DNA of 64,000 nucleotides from the NCBI GenBank assembly GCA_036504215.1, contig DASXVO010000033.1:1-64000 (forward strand), in the 5' to 3' direction. The stretch is from Vicinamibacterales bacterium (GTDB lineage: Bacteria > Acidobacteriota > Vicinamibacteria > Vicinamibacterales > Fen-181). The position numbers and the translations under genes are program-made. Shown here piece by piece: positions 1 to 7,115 of this stretch (the stretch's first letter is position 1; every line of letters begins with the position of its first letter). A model generated the notes under the pieces. It searched no databases. It had not been told where the DNA came from and worked only from the letters and a program-made list of their open reading frames with translations.

Positions 1-237
1 TTTGGCTCCAAGGCCAGGGGCGACTCTCGGCCGGACTCTGATCTCGACGTACTCGTGGTCGTCACCGGTGATCGCGTGGGGGCTGAAGACCTGGCCATCG
101 ACATTGCGTTCGACATCAACGTCGCGAGCGATCTCTACATCCCGCCGCGCGTCGTCACCGCCGGTTCTCTGGCCGACCCGGTGTGGCGAACCACCCTCTT
201 CGTTCAGACCGTCACCCGCGAGGGCCTACCGCTGTGA
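1..237 (+). CDS. MNT-type nucleotidyltransferase, C-terminal part (cut by window edge)
   Basis: The open frame begins before base 1, so the start codon is outside the window. The visible 78 residues open with a GSKARGDSRPDSDLDVLV stretch, the minimal-nucleotidyltransferase signature (G-S, then D-x-D metal ligands). Family members of this size act as antitoxin-like nucleotidyltransferases or nucleotidylate a partner, usually a HEPN toxin. No HEPN gene follows on this strand before the convergent helicase gene, so a partner, if any, would be upstream. The Asp pair and glycine loop are intact, unlike the second MNT copy at 4198-4488. The family call is firm; the biological role is inferred. Confidence 0.75.
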   Translation, partial: FGSKARGDSRPDSDLDVLVVVTGDRVGAEDLAIDIAFDINVASDLYIPPRVVTAGSLADPVWRTTLFVQTVTREGLPL

Positions 238-299
238 CCCCAGAAGCCGGCGACATCGCTCGGCACAACACACAAATCCACACAGCCGCCGGTCGCACT

Positions 300-2435
300 T
301 CAGGGTAGGCTCCTCCTCGAGAACGAGAGAGTAGGGTCCGTGGACAACATGGCCTGACGCTGGCTCAGCGACCGCAGAATCGCATCGAGTACCAAGTCCA
401 GGTCTCTTCCTACATCCTCCGCCAGGAATCGCAGCACGAAGTAGCCGTTCTCCTGCAGCAACTGGTCCTTCCTGCGGTCTCGCCGGTAGGCCTCCGGATC
501 TGCCAGGTGCTGGCCTCCGTCCAGCTCAACAGCGACGCGGGTCTCAGCGCTGAGCAAGTCGACTTCCAGCCGCCCCTGCCCGTCGAACGGAATCGGTAGG
601 GACTCGTTCAGCGTGAACCGCCCCTTGGTCTCGATCAGCGTTTCCAACCGTCGGAACAGGAACTCCTCCGTGGCGCTGCGGGCGCGTTCGGCTCCTTCGG
701 CATCCGGTGGCACGGCGCGCGCCGCATGCACGAACAGGCTTGCCAGCGGCACATCGACGCCGTCCCGCACAAGCCTCCGAACGCTGCCTGAGTAGTCGCG
801 CTTCCAGACCGGGTCCGATGGCAGGACCACATCCGCCGGCCACCCCGGTATGGCGCTCGCCGGCAGGAGAATGGTGTAGCCGATCGCCTCATAGCCACGG
901 CAGCGCCGGTCGAACATGCGCGCCAGCATCGGTACGTCCAGGTCCGCGTAGTCGTACACCCGGACCTCTCGCTTCCCGTCATAGAGGCGATGCAGGCGGC
1001 CGGAGTATTGCGCGATCGTCCCGCGCCATGAGACCGGCAACGTCAGAAACAGCGTGTCCAGCCGGGGATCATCGAATCCCTCCCCCACGTACTTGCCGGT
1101 TGCCAGAATGACGCGGGCGTCCTCGCGCGGAATGGCCTCCAACTGGCCCGCGAGAGCTTGCCGCTGCTTCTTGCCCATCCCCGCACGCAGGACCACCAAG
1201 TGCCGCACTTTCCCAACGAGCCCGCTTTCGAGGCGGTCGAGATGGTCGTTCCGCTCTGTCAACACGAGCGGCGACCGGCCGCTGTCCACCGACGCGACGA
1301 TGTCGTCGCAAATGCGACGATTGCGAGAATCGTCATCGACCAATTCCTGGTAGATCGCCTGGAACTCCACACGCCTGTCGGGATCGGGACTCCTGCTCGA
1401 CATGAAGGCCGTCGGCTGCACGAGGACGAAATGTTCAAAGGGGCGTGCCGCCGCCTGGGCTCTTGCGTTGTCCCGATAACGGACGGGCCCGCACTGCATG
1501 AAGATGATGGGATGGTGGCCGTCCTTCCGCGCAACTGTCGCTGACAGGCCCGCGACGAAACGCGCCTTGGCTTGTCGCGCCACCTGCTCGAAGCTGTGCG
1601 CCGACAGGTGATGGCACTCGTCGACGATCAGATGGCCGTACTCGGCCACGCGATCATCGACAACACCCTTCTTCACAAGGCTCTGAATGATCGCGACGTC
1701 GAGCAACCCGGTGGCTCGGCTTCGCCCGCCCCCAATGCGACCGATGGATTTCGCCGGCACATCAAGAAACGTCGAGAGCCGCTCGACCCACTGGTCCAGC
1801 AGTTGACGCCGGTGCACGAGCACGAGGGTGTTCACGCCCCGCTGGGCGATCAGCCAGGCACCGATGACCGTCTTGCCAAAGGCCGTGGTGGCGGCCAGGA
1901 CGCCGGTCTCGTGGGCCAGCATCGCACGCGTTGCTGTCAGTTGCTCGGGTCGGAGTTCACCGTGAAAGCTCACATCCAACGGCCGACCGGCGTAGCGCTC
2001 GTCCCGAAGGACCGAACAAACGCCGAGGTCGGTCAGGGTCTGACGAACCTCGTCGAGGCACCCTCGCGGCAAGCCGATGTGGTGCGGATGGTCCTCTGCG
2101 CAGGCGATGATGCGTGGCTTGTCGTAGGTCGACAGGCGCATCGCCTGGGCTCTGTAGAACTCAGGATTCTGAAACGCCGCGAGACGCAGCAGCCGATTTC
2201 GGAGGCCGGGATGTAGACCGTCCTTGGCGATGTAGATCTGATTGCCAAGAACCAGTTCCAGGGTCTGCGGGAGTTCGCCGACGATTGGCGGCTCCTTGCG
2301 GCGGCGCGACGGAGGGGCTGTCCACGGCTCGTCTTCTCCCTCATCCTGTGGCGGCAGCCGCACGCCGAGGATGCGACCGCGCCGTTCGGCCTCCTGAACG
2401 ATCCCCTCAATCTGTAGGCGGCCTATCCTACGCAC
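300..2435 (-). CDS. SF2 (DEAH-like) helicase with C-terminal DUF559 nuclease; downstream part of a TOTE-type protein
   Basis: A 711-residue frame with the full SF2 helicase set: Walker A TTAFGKT, Walker B DECHH, motif III SAT, and motif VI QYSGRLHR. The last ~90 residues read EVDLL then VAVELDGGQH and GYFVLRF, the core of DUF559/Vsr-like PD-(D/E)XK nucleases. It lies in the same frame as the primase gene at 2520-3155, separated by one TAG and 28 sense codons that also look like coding sequence (EQGNSVFLDD, PWADQWAFLA). The first possible restart is the GTG at 2435, with no visible ribosome-binding site. The natural protein is therefore probably primase-helicase-nuclease in one chain, as in TOTE conflict systems proposed to restrict foreign DNA. 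Activity of the split form is unknown. Confidence 0.85.
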   Translation of the reverse strand: MRRIGRLQIEGIVQEAERRGRILGVRLPPQDEGEDEPWTAPPSRRRKEPPIVGELPQTLELVLGNQIYIAKDGLHPGLRNRLLRLAAFQNPEFYRAQAMRLSTYDKPRIIACAEDHPHHIGLPRGCLDEVRQTLTDLGVCSVLRDERYAGRPLDVSFHGELRPEQLTATRAMLAHETGVLAATTAFGKTVIGAWLIAQRGVNTLVLVHRRQLLDQWVERLSTFLDVPAKSIGRIGGGRSRATGLLDVAIIQSLVKKGVVDDRVAEYGHLIVDECHHLSAHSFEQVARQAKARFVAGLSATVARKDGHHPIIFMQCGPVRYRDNARAQAAARPFEHFVLVQPTAFMSSRSPDPDRRVEFQAIYQELVDDDSRNRRICDDIVASVDSGRSPLVLTERNDHLDRLESGLVGKVRHLVVLRAGMGKKQRQALAGQLEAIPREDARVILATGKYVGEGFDDPRLDTLFLTLPVSWRGTIAQYSGRLHRLYDGKREVRVYDYADLDVPMLARMFDRRCRGYEAIGYTILLPASAIPGWPADVVLPSDPVWKRDYSGSVRRLVRDGVDVPLASLFVHAARAVPPDAEGAERARSATEEFLFRRLETLIETKGRFTLNESLPIPFDGQGRLEVDLLSAETRVAVELDGGQHLADPEAYRRDRRKDQLLQENGYFVLRFLAEDVGRDLDLVLDAILRSLSQRQAMLSTDPTLSFSRRSLP

Positions 2436-2519
2436 GCGTGCGAGGAACGCCCATTGGTCGGCCCATGGCGCGAACGCGTCATCGAGGAAGACGCTGTTGC
2501 CCTGCTCGCGGGGTCGTTT

Positions 2520-2522
2520 CTA
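2520..2522 (-). other. In-frame TAG interrupting the primase-helicase gene
   Basis: This one codon ends the primase frame. The same frame is open from 3155 down to 300 apart from it, giving 951 codon positions. No shift is involved: both flanks are in phase. It could be a real disabling mutation, a sequencing or assembly error, or a read-through/suppressed codon. Confidence 0.85.
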
Positions 2523-3155
2523 AAGGGGCAATGCGATCAGGTTGCCAAATCCCCCTTGCGGCATCGTGTCCTGGTTCGGAAAGAGACGCTCATACGAATC
2601 CAGTCCGATGTCGGGCCGGCGTTCCATGGTCTCGGTCAGAAGATGCGAGCCAAGCCGGCGGGCCAGCGCAGCAGGAACAGCGTCCTCGAAGAAGATCCAT
2701 ACGTGTCCGCCTCGTCCTGACCGAGAGCGTTCGAGTTCGGCGGGCACATCCAGCCGACGGCACGTGTCGAGGAACGCCGCAGCATCCTCGGACCAGCTGC
2801 CCTTGTCGAAGTCGAGGGCAAGGAAGACGCAGGTCTCATCCAGAAGGAGTGGGTAGACGCCCGCGACGAAGGGCTGGCCGTCGTCATCTTGACCAGACAA
2901 GTGCCAACGGATGACCTCATCGGTCACCGGAAGGAAGCGACGATGGGGGCACTCGGCGCACTTGATGCGGGGCTTCTCGCAGACGCCGCGCACCCACTCG
3001 CTCGCGCATGCGGGCGCATACCCGGCCTTGCCGGTCCTCCGGCTCTCGAATCGACGCGGGTATACGTCTTCGCGCCCGCGGAAGAGCGACCGGAAGAGCC
3101 CGATCTTCGCCTCCGATGAAGATCGGCGGTCGACCGATTGAGGGTCATCGCTCAT
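2520..3155 (-). CDS. Archaeo-eukaryotic primase (AEP) domain, TOTE conflict-system type, upstream part of a split gene
   Basis: 211 residues. Features in order: a Cys cluster (VCEKPRIKCAECPHRRF), the metal-binding FLALDFDKGSW (D-x-D of AEP primases), and SRSGRGGHVWIFFE (the s-x-H catalytic/nucleotide motif). The chain ends at MPQGGFGNLIALPL followed by TAG. In this family that motif normally runs on into the helicase, and the codons after TAG continue the expected sequence. A single C-to-T change of CAG would create the stop. The start ATG at 3155 has only a weak ribosome-binding site. Other members of this primase family are fused to SF2 helicases and nucleases and are thought to act against invading DNA. 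Family call is good; function is inferred. Confidence 0.85.
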   Translation of the reverse strand: MSDDPQSVDRRSSSEAKIGLFRSLFRGREDVYPRRFESRRTGKAGYAPACASEWVRGVCEKPRIKCAECPHRRFLPVTDEVIRWHLSGQDDDGQPFVAGVYPLLLDETCVFLALDFDKGSWSEDAAAFLDTCRRLDVPAELERSRSGRGGHVWIFFEDAVPAALARRLGSHLLTETMERRPDIGLDSYERLFPNQDTMPQGGFGNLIALPL

Positions 3156-3249
3156 CCCAGCGCCGTCGCCTCTCGCGATCCCCTCGCGGTAGATTCATGC
3201 CTTGAGCACCAGCCGCCCGAGCTTCTCTCAGTAGACCTCCCGCGAACCT

Positions 3250-3657
3250 TCACGCGGCAAACGGATTCCGGATCGTGAGGCGGCCGCCGATAACCTGGCC
3301 TGATTGCATATCCTCCGAGTAGAGCGTGCGGCAGTCCGCTTCAAGGGCAGTCGCGACGATGAGAGCGTCGTAGATGTGAAACCCATGGCGCACTGCCAGT
3401 CGGAGCGCTGCGTCATGCGTCTCTACGGTCATAGGGACCACTGATGGGCACAGGATCCTGAGCGCGCCCAGCGCGCGAGTAATGTCCTGCCACGTCATCT
3501 TAAGCTTGCGATGCGCAACTGAAGCCAGCTCATTCAAAACCTGGACGCTGACAATGCCACCCTGCTGGACCAGTGCCTCAGCAACCGGCGTCCGCACAGC
3601 GTCCTGCCCGATGGTGTACAGGAGGATGTTGGTATCGAGGAAGACCTTGTCGCTCAT
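3250..3657 (-). CDS. PIN-domain ribonuclease toxin (VapC-like)
   Basis: 135 residues, the usual VapC length. Acidic PIN residues are present: Asp in VFLDTNILLY near the N-terminus, Glu in LNELASV, Asp in HIYDALIVATALE, and Asp in LYSEDMQ near the C-terminus. PIN toxins cleave RNA, often tRNA or rRNA, and are held by a DNA-binding antitoxin. The start overlaps the last 4 bases of the antitoxin gene (ATGA), so translation is probably coupled. All catalytic residues are present, so the toxin looks intact. The RNA target cannot be read from sequence. Confidence 0.88.
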   Translation of the reverse strand: MSDKVFLDTNILLYTIGQDAVRTPVAEALVQQGGIVSVQVLNELASVAHRKLKMTWQDITRALGALRILCPSVVPMTVETHDAALRLAVRHGFHIYDALIVATALEADCRTLYSEDMQSGQVIGGRLTIRNPFAA

Positions 3658-3884
3658 CGTTCGTTCGCCGATTCACGGTCGAACGTGAATCCCTCTGGGA
3701 GGGCGCGGCGCAGTCGCCGAAGGCGTTCAATGGCCCTTCCCGCCCGCCGGTCCCGACTCACGCCGAACGCCCGATCGCCCGCGACGACGATCTCGATCTG
3801 GTCGCCCTCCTTCAGTTCCAACGCCTCGACGACCGCTGCGGGCAGCCGAACGGCGAGACTGTTACCCCATTTCGCAACCTGCAT
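3654..3884 (-). CDS. AbrB/MazE-type antitoxin (SpoVT-AbrB fold)
   Basis: 76 residues opening MQVAKWGNSLAVRLP, the hallmark of swapped-hairpin AbrB-type antitoxins, followed by LELKEGDQIEIVV. The start at 3884 is chosen because the signature begins there and an AGGAGGA ribosome-binding site lies just upstream. Longer in-frame starts up to 4055 would add a tail that crosses the operator and has no domain character. The C-terminal ~35 basic residues should bind and mask the PIN toxin encoded next. Antitoxins of this kind repress their own promoter, and a perfect inverted repeat sits 20 bp upstream of this start. Confidence 0.87.
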   Translation of the reverse strand: MQVAKWGNSLAVRLPAAVVEALELKEGDQIEIVVAGDRAFGVSRDRRAGRAIERLRRLRRALPEGFTFDRESANER

Positions 3885-3903
3885 GAGACGTCCTCCTCGA
3901 GTG

Positions 3904-3927
3904 GATATACACGGATCGAAGTATATC
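3904..3927. promoter_or_regulatory. Perfect inverted repeat, probable toxin-antitoxin operator
   Basis: GATATAC at 3904-3910 is repeated as its exact reverse complement GTATATC at 3921-3927, with 10 bases between, so the half-site centres are 17 bp apart. It is one of the few AT-rich spots in the area and lies 20-43 bp above the antitoxin start. Autorepression by the AbrB-type antitoxin, alone or with PIN toxin, would fit. Confidence 0.6.
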
Positions 3928-4096
3928 ATTTCCGACACACTTCCTCTGTTTCGGCGGATCGACGGGAGTGGCGCTCGCGGCGCCCCCGATGCCCGGGTAG
4001 CTGACTCCCTCAGCGCTCCCGCCCGAGAAAGCCGTCGGACTGGCAGCGGTGGCAAGACGACCGGCCACCCGGTGTCCTCAGAGGGGGTCGGCCGGG

Positions 4097-4201
4097 TTAT
4101 CCCCTTGGATGCCCGTCATCGTCGCCGGTGAGTTCTCGCTCGAGTTGGTCGAGCGGAGGGAGGGTCGCGAGAACAAGATAGACGCGGGCGTCCTTGGTCA
4201 C
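4097..4201 (-). pseudogene. HEPN (DUF86/HepT-like) toxin remnant with large internal deletion
   Basis: A 34-codon frame starts at GTG 4201, overlapping the TGA of the MNT gene (GTGA), which is the usual MNT-HEPN arrangement. It opens VTKDARVYLV, typical of the HepT N-terminus, then passes directly into TLPPLDQLERELTGDD, which resembles the C-terminal tail of the same family. About 80 residues that should carry the helical core and the Rx4-6H RNase motif are missing, without loss of frame. It cannot be a working RNase. The identification rests on short end matches and the context. Confidence 0.5.
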
Positions 4202-4488
4202 AACGGTCGCGCCTCCTGGAGAATCCGGCGCCGAAGCAGCCAATACAGCCCGTCCTCCGTCACGACGTCGACCTTCCGTCCCAACAACCGCTCCAACTCC
4301 GCGACGAGCGCGGCAGGAAACCACGGGCTCGTCTCTTCGCCCGCCGAGACGAGCAGATCGATATCGCTGTGCTCGGTCGCCTCACCCCGCGCGACCCACC
4401 CAAATACCCGCACGTCGCGAGCGTTCTGTCGCTCGGCGATCCGGACGATCTCGTCGCGCTCCGTTTGGACGATCTCTGTCGTCGTCAT
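4198..4488 (-). CDS. MNT-type nucleotidyltransferase (MntA-like antitoxin), altered active-site loop
   Basis: 96 residues from ATG 4488 (a longer start at 4521 is possible but adds no conserved residues). The signature reads VRVFGWVARGEATEHSDIDLLV. The two metal-binding Asp and the RGE are present, but the conserved Ser of the G-S pair is Trp. That Ser helps hold the nucleotide triphosphate, so activity may be lost. MntA proteins add AMP to HEPN toxins to silence them; the partner next door is a deleted remnant. With no toxin to restrain, decay of this gene is expected. Confidence 0.75.
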   Translation of the reverse strand: MTTTEIVQTERDEIVRIAERQNARDVRVFGWVARGEATEHSDIDLLVSAGEETSPWFPAALVAELERLLGRKVDVVTEDGLYWLLRRRILQEARPL

Positions 4489-4786
4489 CACGACCCCAAC
4501 TACACGCCCTGCCGGGTCCAACCGCAGACGTTACGCACGCCGACGTCTTACGCCGAGATCCGGCGTCGCGTGCGGACCGGGTGCCTAAAGGACCCGTCCC
4601 GCCGCGCTTATCGGCGACGTGTGCTTCAGGGGCAAACGTGGAGACGCAAGCTCGCGTTTGGACCAATGTTTACGGGCCTGAATCGTCGCTTCGCGGCCGG
4701 AACCTTGAGACGGTGTCGGCCCTAGATCCTCGCCGAACCCGGCGCCAAACCGGATCAGGACCCGAGCCCGCCGCGTCAGGGAGAAT
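4489..4786. other. Gap without a supported gene
   Basis: About 300 bases between the MNT start and the first palindromic repeat. Open frames here lack starts with ribosome-binding sites and show no recognisable domain on either strand. I see no RNA gene. Confidence 0.5.
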
Positions 4787-4824
4787 GCCCTGAGCGATCG
4801 CCCGAAGGGCGCGAGTCGAAGGGC
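4787..4824. repeat. REP-like palindromic repeat upstream of GIY-YIG gene
   Basis: GCCCT (4787-4791) pairs with AGGGC (4820-4824). Inside, CGCCC-GAA-GGGCG (4799-4811) forms a tight hairpin. The core TGAGCGA...GTCGAAGG is the same element type as the copy downstream at 5172-5197, and it resembles dispersed palindromes seen in many environmental genomes. Confidence 0.55.
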
Positions 4825-4827
4825 AAG

Positions 4828-5118
4828 ACGCCAACAGCCGACTTCGTCTACGTCCTCCGCTGCAGTGACGGCACCCTCTACACCGGCTCGACCAACGACG
4901 TCAGCGAACGCGAAAATAGGCACAACGCCGGCCGTGGCGCGAAGTACACGGCGGCGCGCCGTCCAGTGCGAGTGGTGTACTCCGATATCCACGACTCCCG
5001 CTCGGCTGCCCAGAAACGCGAGGCGCAACTGAAACGCTGGACTCGTTCAAAGAAGGAAGCCCTCATTGCCGCGAACCCCAGGACGTTGCACCGCCTCGCC
5101 ATGCGCCGCCAGCCCTGA
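4828..5118 (+). pseudogene. GIY-YIG nuclease (UPF0213/YhbQ-like) without a canonical start codon
   Basis: The frame encodes FVYVLRCSDGTLYTGSTND (the GIY-YIG core, here VYVL...LYTGST), HNAGRGAKYTAARRP with the catalytic Arg region, and REAQLKRW with the conserved Glu-like segment, ending RRQP at TGA 5118. No ATG, GTG or TTG precedes the domain in this frame back to the stop at 4723. ACG at 4828 sits where a start is expected and is one base from ATG. The rest of the frame is undamaged. The family has single-domain members of about 90 residues that cleave DNA and act in repair or are of unknown role. Either the start was lost recently, or a non-AUG start is used. Palindromic repeats flank it. 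Confidence 0.7.
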
Positions 5119-5171
5119 CCTCGACGGACACCTCAAGTCCGGCTCCGGCCGCTCCTCGACTGCGCTCGGGA

Positions 5172-5197
5172 CGGTCCTGAGCAACGTCGAAGGACCG
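5172..5197. repeat. REP-like palindromic repeat downstream of GIY-YIG gene
   Basis: CGGTCCT (5172-5178) and AGGACCG (5191-5197) form a perfect 7-bp stem around TGAGC and GTCGA-type inner halves, the same element as at 4787-4824. A small GCGC-CTTT-GCGC hairpin follows at 5197-5208. Confidence 0.6.
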
Positions 5198-5349
5198 CGC
5201 CTTTGCGCAGCGGCACTTCTGAGACCTCACCGACGACATGTGCGGTCCGGATGGCCGAAGCGTGCTGAGGGCCCGTTGCGAACGAATTGACGTGCTATCA
5301 TCGCCCGTCCGAATCGGGCTGCGCCGCATCCCGGATTCACATTCCTGTC

Positions 5350-6336
5350 ATGCCGAAGTCCGAGCACAAGCGCCCCGTGTCGCGAGAGTCCCGATCCTCT
5401 CAGAACGCTGATGACAGCCCGCGCCCGTTCCTGAAATGGGCCGGCGGCAAGCGCCAGCTCCTGCCGCGCTTGCGGAGATTCTATCCGGATCAGTTCGGCA
5501 ACTACTTCGAACCGTTCGTCGGAAGCGGCGCGGTCTTCTTCGACCTCCACGCTCGCGGTTTGCTGAAAGGGCGCGACGCACTCCTCATCGATAACAGTCA
5601 GGACCTGGTCGGTTGTTACCGCGCGGTTCGCGACCAGGCTGAGGTTCTCATTCGCGGTCTGAGAACACTGGCGAAGGAGCGTCAGAGCGACCCGGCCGTG
5701 CACTACTACGACGTAAGAGATCGCAGGTTCAATCCCATGCGTTCGCATCTCCGCGATCAGGAACCTCGGCCGCTCGCCGACGCCTACACCCCGGAGCTCG
5801 CGGCGATGCTCATCTACCTGAACCGTACCGGCTTCAACGGATTGTTCCGTCAGAACGCTCGTGGCGGCTTCAACGTGCCGGTTGGGCGGTACGTCAACCC
5901 TCGGATCTGCGATGCCGCCAATCTGCGCAACGCCGCGGCGGCACTTTCTCGTACGCGAACACGTATTCTTCTCGGCGACTTCTCGACGGTCCTGGGGCAG
6001 GCGAAGGTAGACGATTTCGTCTATTTCGATCCGCCATATGCACCGCTGAGCGCTACAGCATCCTTCACGTCCTACACCTCCGGCGGATTCGGAGAGGAGG
6101 AGCAGGTTCGCCTTCAGAAGGTGGTCATCGACCTCGCGAACCGAGGCTGCAAGGTCGTCCTCAGCAACTCCACGGCACCACTGATCGAGCGGCTCTACGA
6201 GCGTGATGAGACAGCTCGTCGAGCGGGACTGTCGGCCCATCGCGTCCCTGCCAGGCGTGCGATCAACTCGAAGGCTTCCGCGCGGGGACAGGTTCTTGAA
6301 TACATCATCACGAACGTTCCCGAGCGCGGGGAGTAA
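5350..6336 (+). CDS. dam: D12-class N6-adenine DNA methyltransferase (Dam family)
   Basis: 328 residues. FLKWAGGKRQLL (SAM-binding motif I) is near the N-terminus, FEPFVGSGAVFF follows, then MLIYLNRTGFNGLFR, and the catalytic YFDPPYAPLS (DPPY) in the second half. This order is that of the Dam/DpnIIA class that methylates adenine, commonly in GATC. The start at 5350 begins the first conserved stretch and avoids a leader without domain character from 5287. An unknown 83-residue gene begins 6 bases after the stop. No restriction enzyme is recognisable next to it, so it is either an orphan or the remnant of a restriction-modification pair. Confidence 0.9.
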   Translation: MPKSEHKRPVSRESRSSQNADDSPRPFLKWAGGKRQLLPRLRRFYPDQFGNYFEPFVGSGAVFFDLHARGLLKGRDALLIDNSQDLVGCYRAVRDQAEVLIRGLRTLAKERQSDPAVHYYDVRDRRFNPMRSHLRDQEPRPLADAYTPELAAMLIYLNRTGFNGLFRQNARGGFNVPVGRYVNPRICDAANLRNAAAALSRTRTRILLGDFSTVLGQAKVDDFVYFDPPYAPLSATASFTSYTSGGFGEEEQVRLQKVVIDLANRGCKVVLSNSTAPLIERLYERDETARRAGLSAHRVPARRAINSKASARGQVLEYIITNVPERGE

Positions 6337-6342
6337 CGAGCG

Positions 6343-6594
6343 ATGGCCGGAAAAGCGGCGGCCGTTGCGAACGGCGAAGAGAAGATCCCATCCACGATCC
6401 TGGACATCAACGCCTGGCCCATTCCCGGAATTCTCGTATTCGCTGGCGAGGGATTCTCCGCCCAGATGCGGTCCTACCTGTATTCGACCGGCAAGGCGGT
6501 CGGGTTCGAGGATCTGGAAGCGTGGCTGCGGCTCTTCTTCGGATTGCCCGACGCAGCATTGCCGCCGAACTGTGCACCCGAGGCGACCGCCTGA
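6343..6594 (+). CDS. Unknown small protein coupled to Dam methylase
   Basis: 83 residues, starting 6 bases after the methylase stop, so probably co-transcribed. The sequence includes TILDINAWPIPGILVFAG and an aromatic segment LEAWLRLFFGLPD. No signal peptide, membrane segment or known motif is seen. It is too short for a restriction endonuclease but could be the N-terminal stub of one, since about 520 bases without a gene follow. I do not recognise the family. Confidence 0.45.
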   Translation: MAGKAAAVANGEEKIPSTILDINAWPIPGILVFAGEGFSAQMRSYLYSTGKAVGFEDLEAWLRLFFGLPDAALPPNCAPEATA

Positions 6595-7115
6595 CGGCGC
6601 ACCCTGCGGTTCGGTCCTCGCGGCCGAACGATGGTCGCGACCGAGGACCAAGACCTTGTTCGCGACGAGCGCCTTGTTCCCGTGCGTGAGCGCGGCGCGC
6701 AACGCGGCGACGACACCAAGCTGCTCTCGGTGGTCCGGTGTCCGTCCGTGGACGGCGTCACCGCGGCGAGGTCAGACGCCGGGCCTCATGGTTCGCCACG
6801 ACCCGTTGGTGTTCCAGGGCTTCGGCCCCCACACGATTCCGTCCTGTCGTTCGTGATTTCCGGATCGTTCCGGGTCTTCAATTCTCCGAACATCGGCCAG
6901 GCGGAACGCGGGCTTTGCTGGTTCCAGCACGGGAAAGCGCCCGCGACCGCGACCAGCGTCACGGCCGACGCCCGGACCATCGAACACGACAGCGTGGTCA
7001 TGAGCGCCTCGGCACACGAACGATGGCCGACCTGCTGCGCAGCGGGCGCGACGACGGCAAGAGGTAGAATGAAGTGCTCGTCCGGTTGGCCAGGCGCCAC
7101 AATGGTGGAATCATC
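6595..7115. other. Intergenic stretch without a supported gene
   Basis: About 520 bases. Open frames exist on both strands but show no domain and no ribosome-binding site. It may be decayed sequence following the methylase unit. A TAGAAT at 7065-7070 could be a -10 for the MEMO gene downstream. Confidence 0.45.

Noticed and set aside
5227-6702. Long antisense frame (491 codons) opposite the Dam methylase
   Set aside because: High GC opens extra frames. No domain match, and the opposite strand carries a clear methylase.
6595-6800. Minus-strand peptide resembling DXP reductoisomerase (LRAALTHGNKALVANKVLVL)
   Set aside because: Only a short ALANK-like match, no further conserved residues, and no start; too weak.
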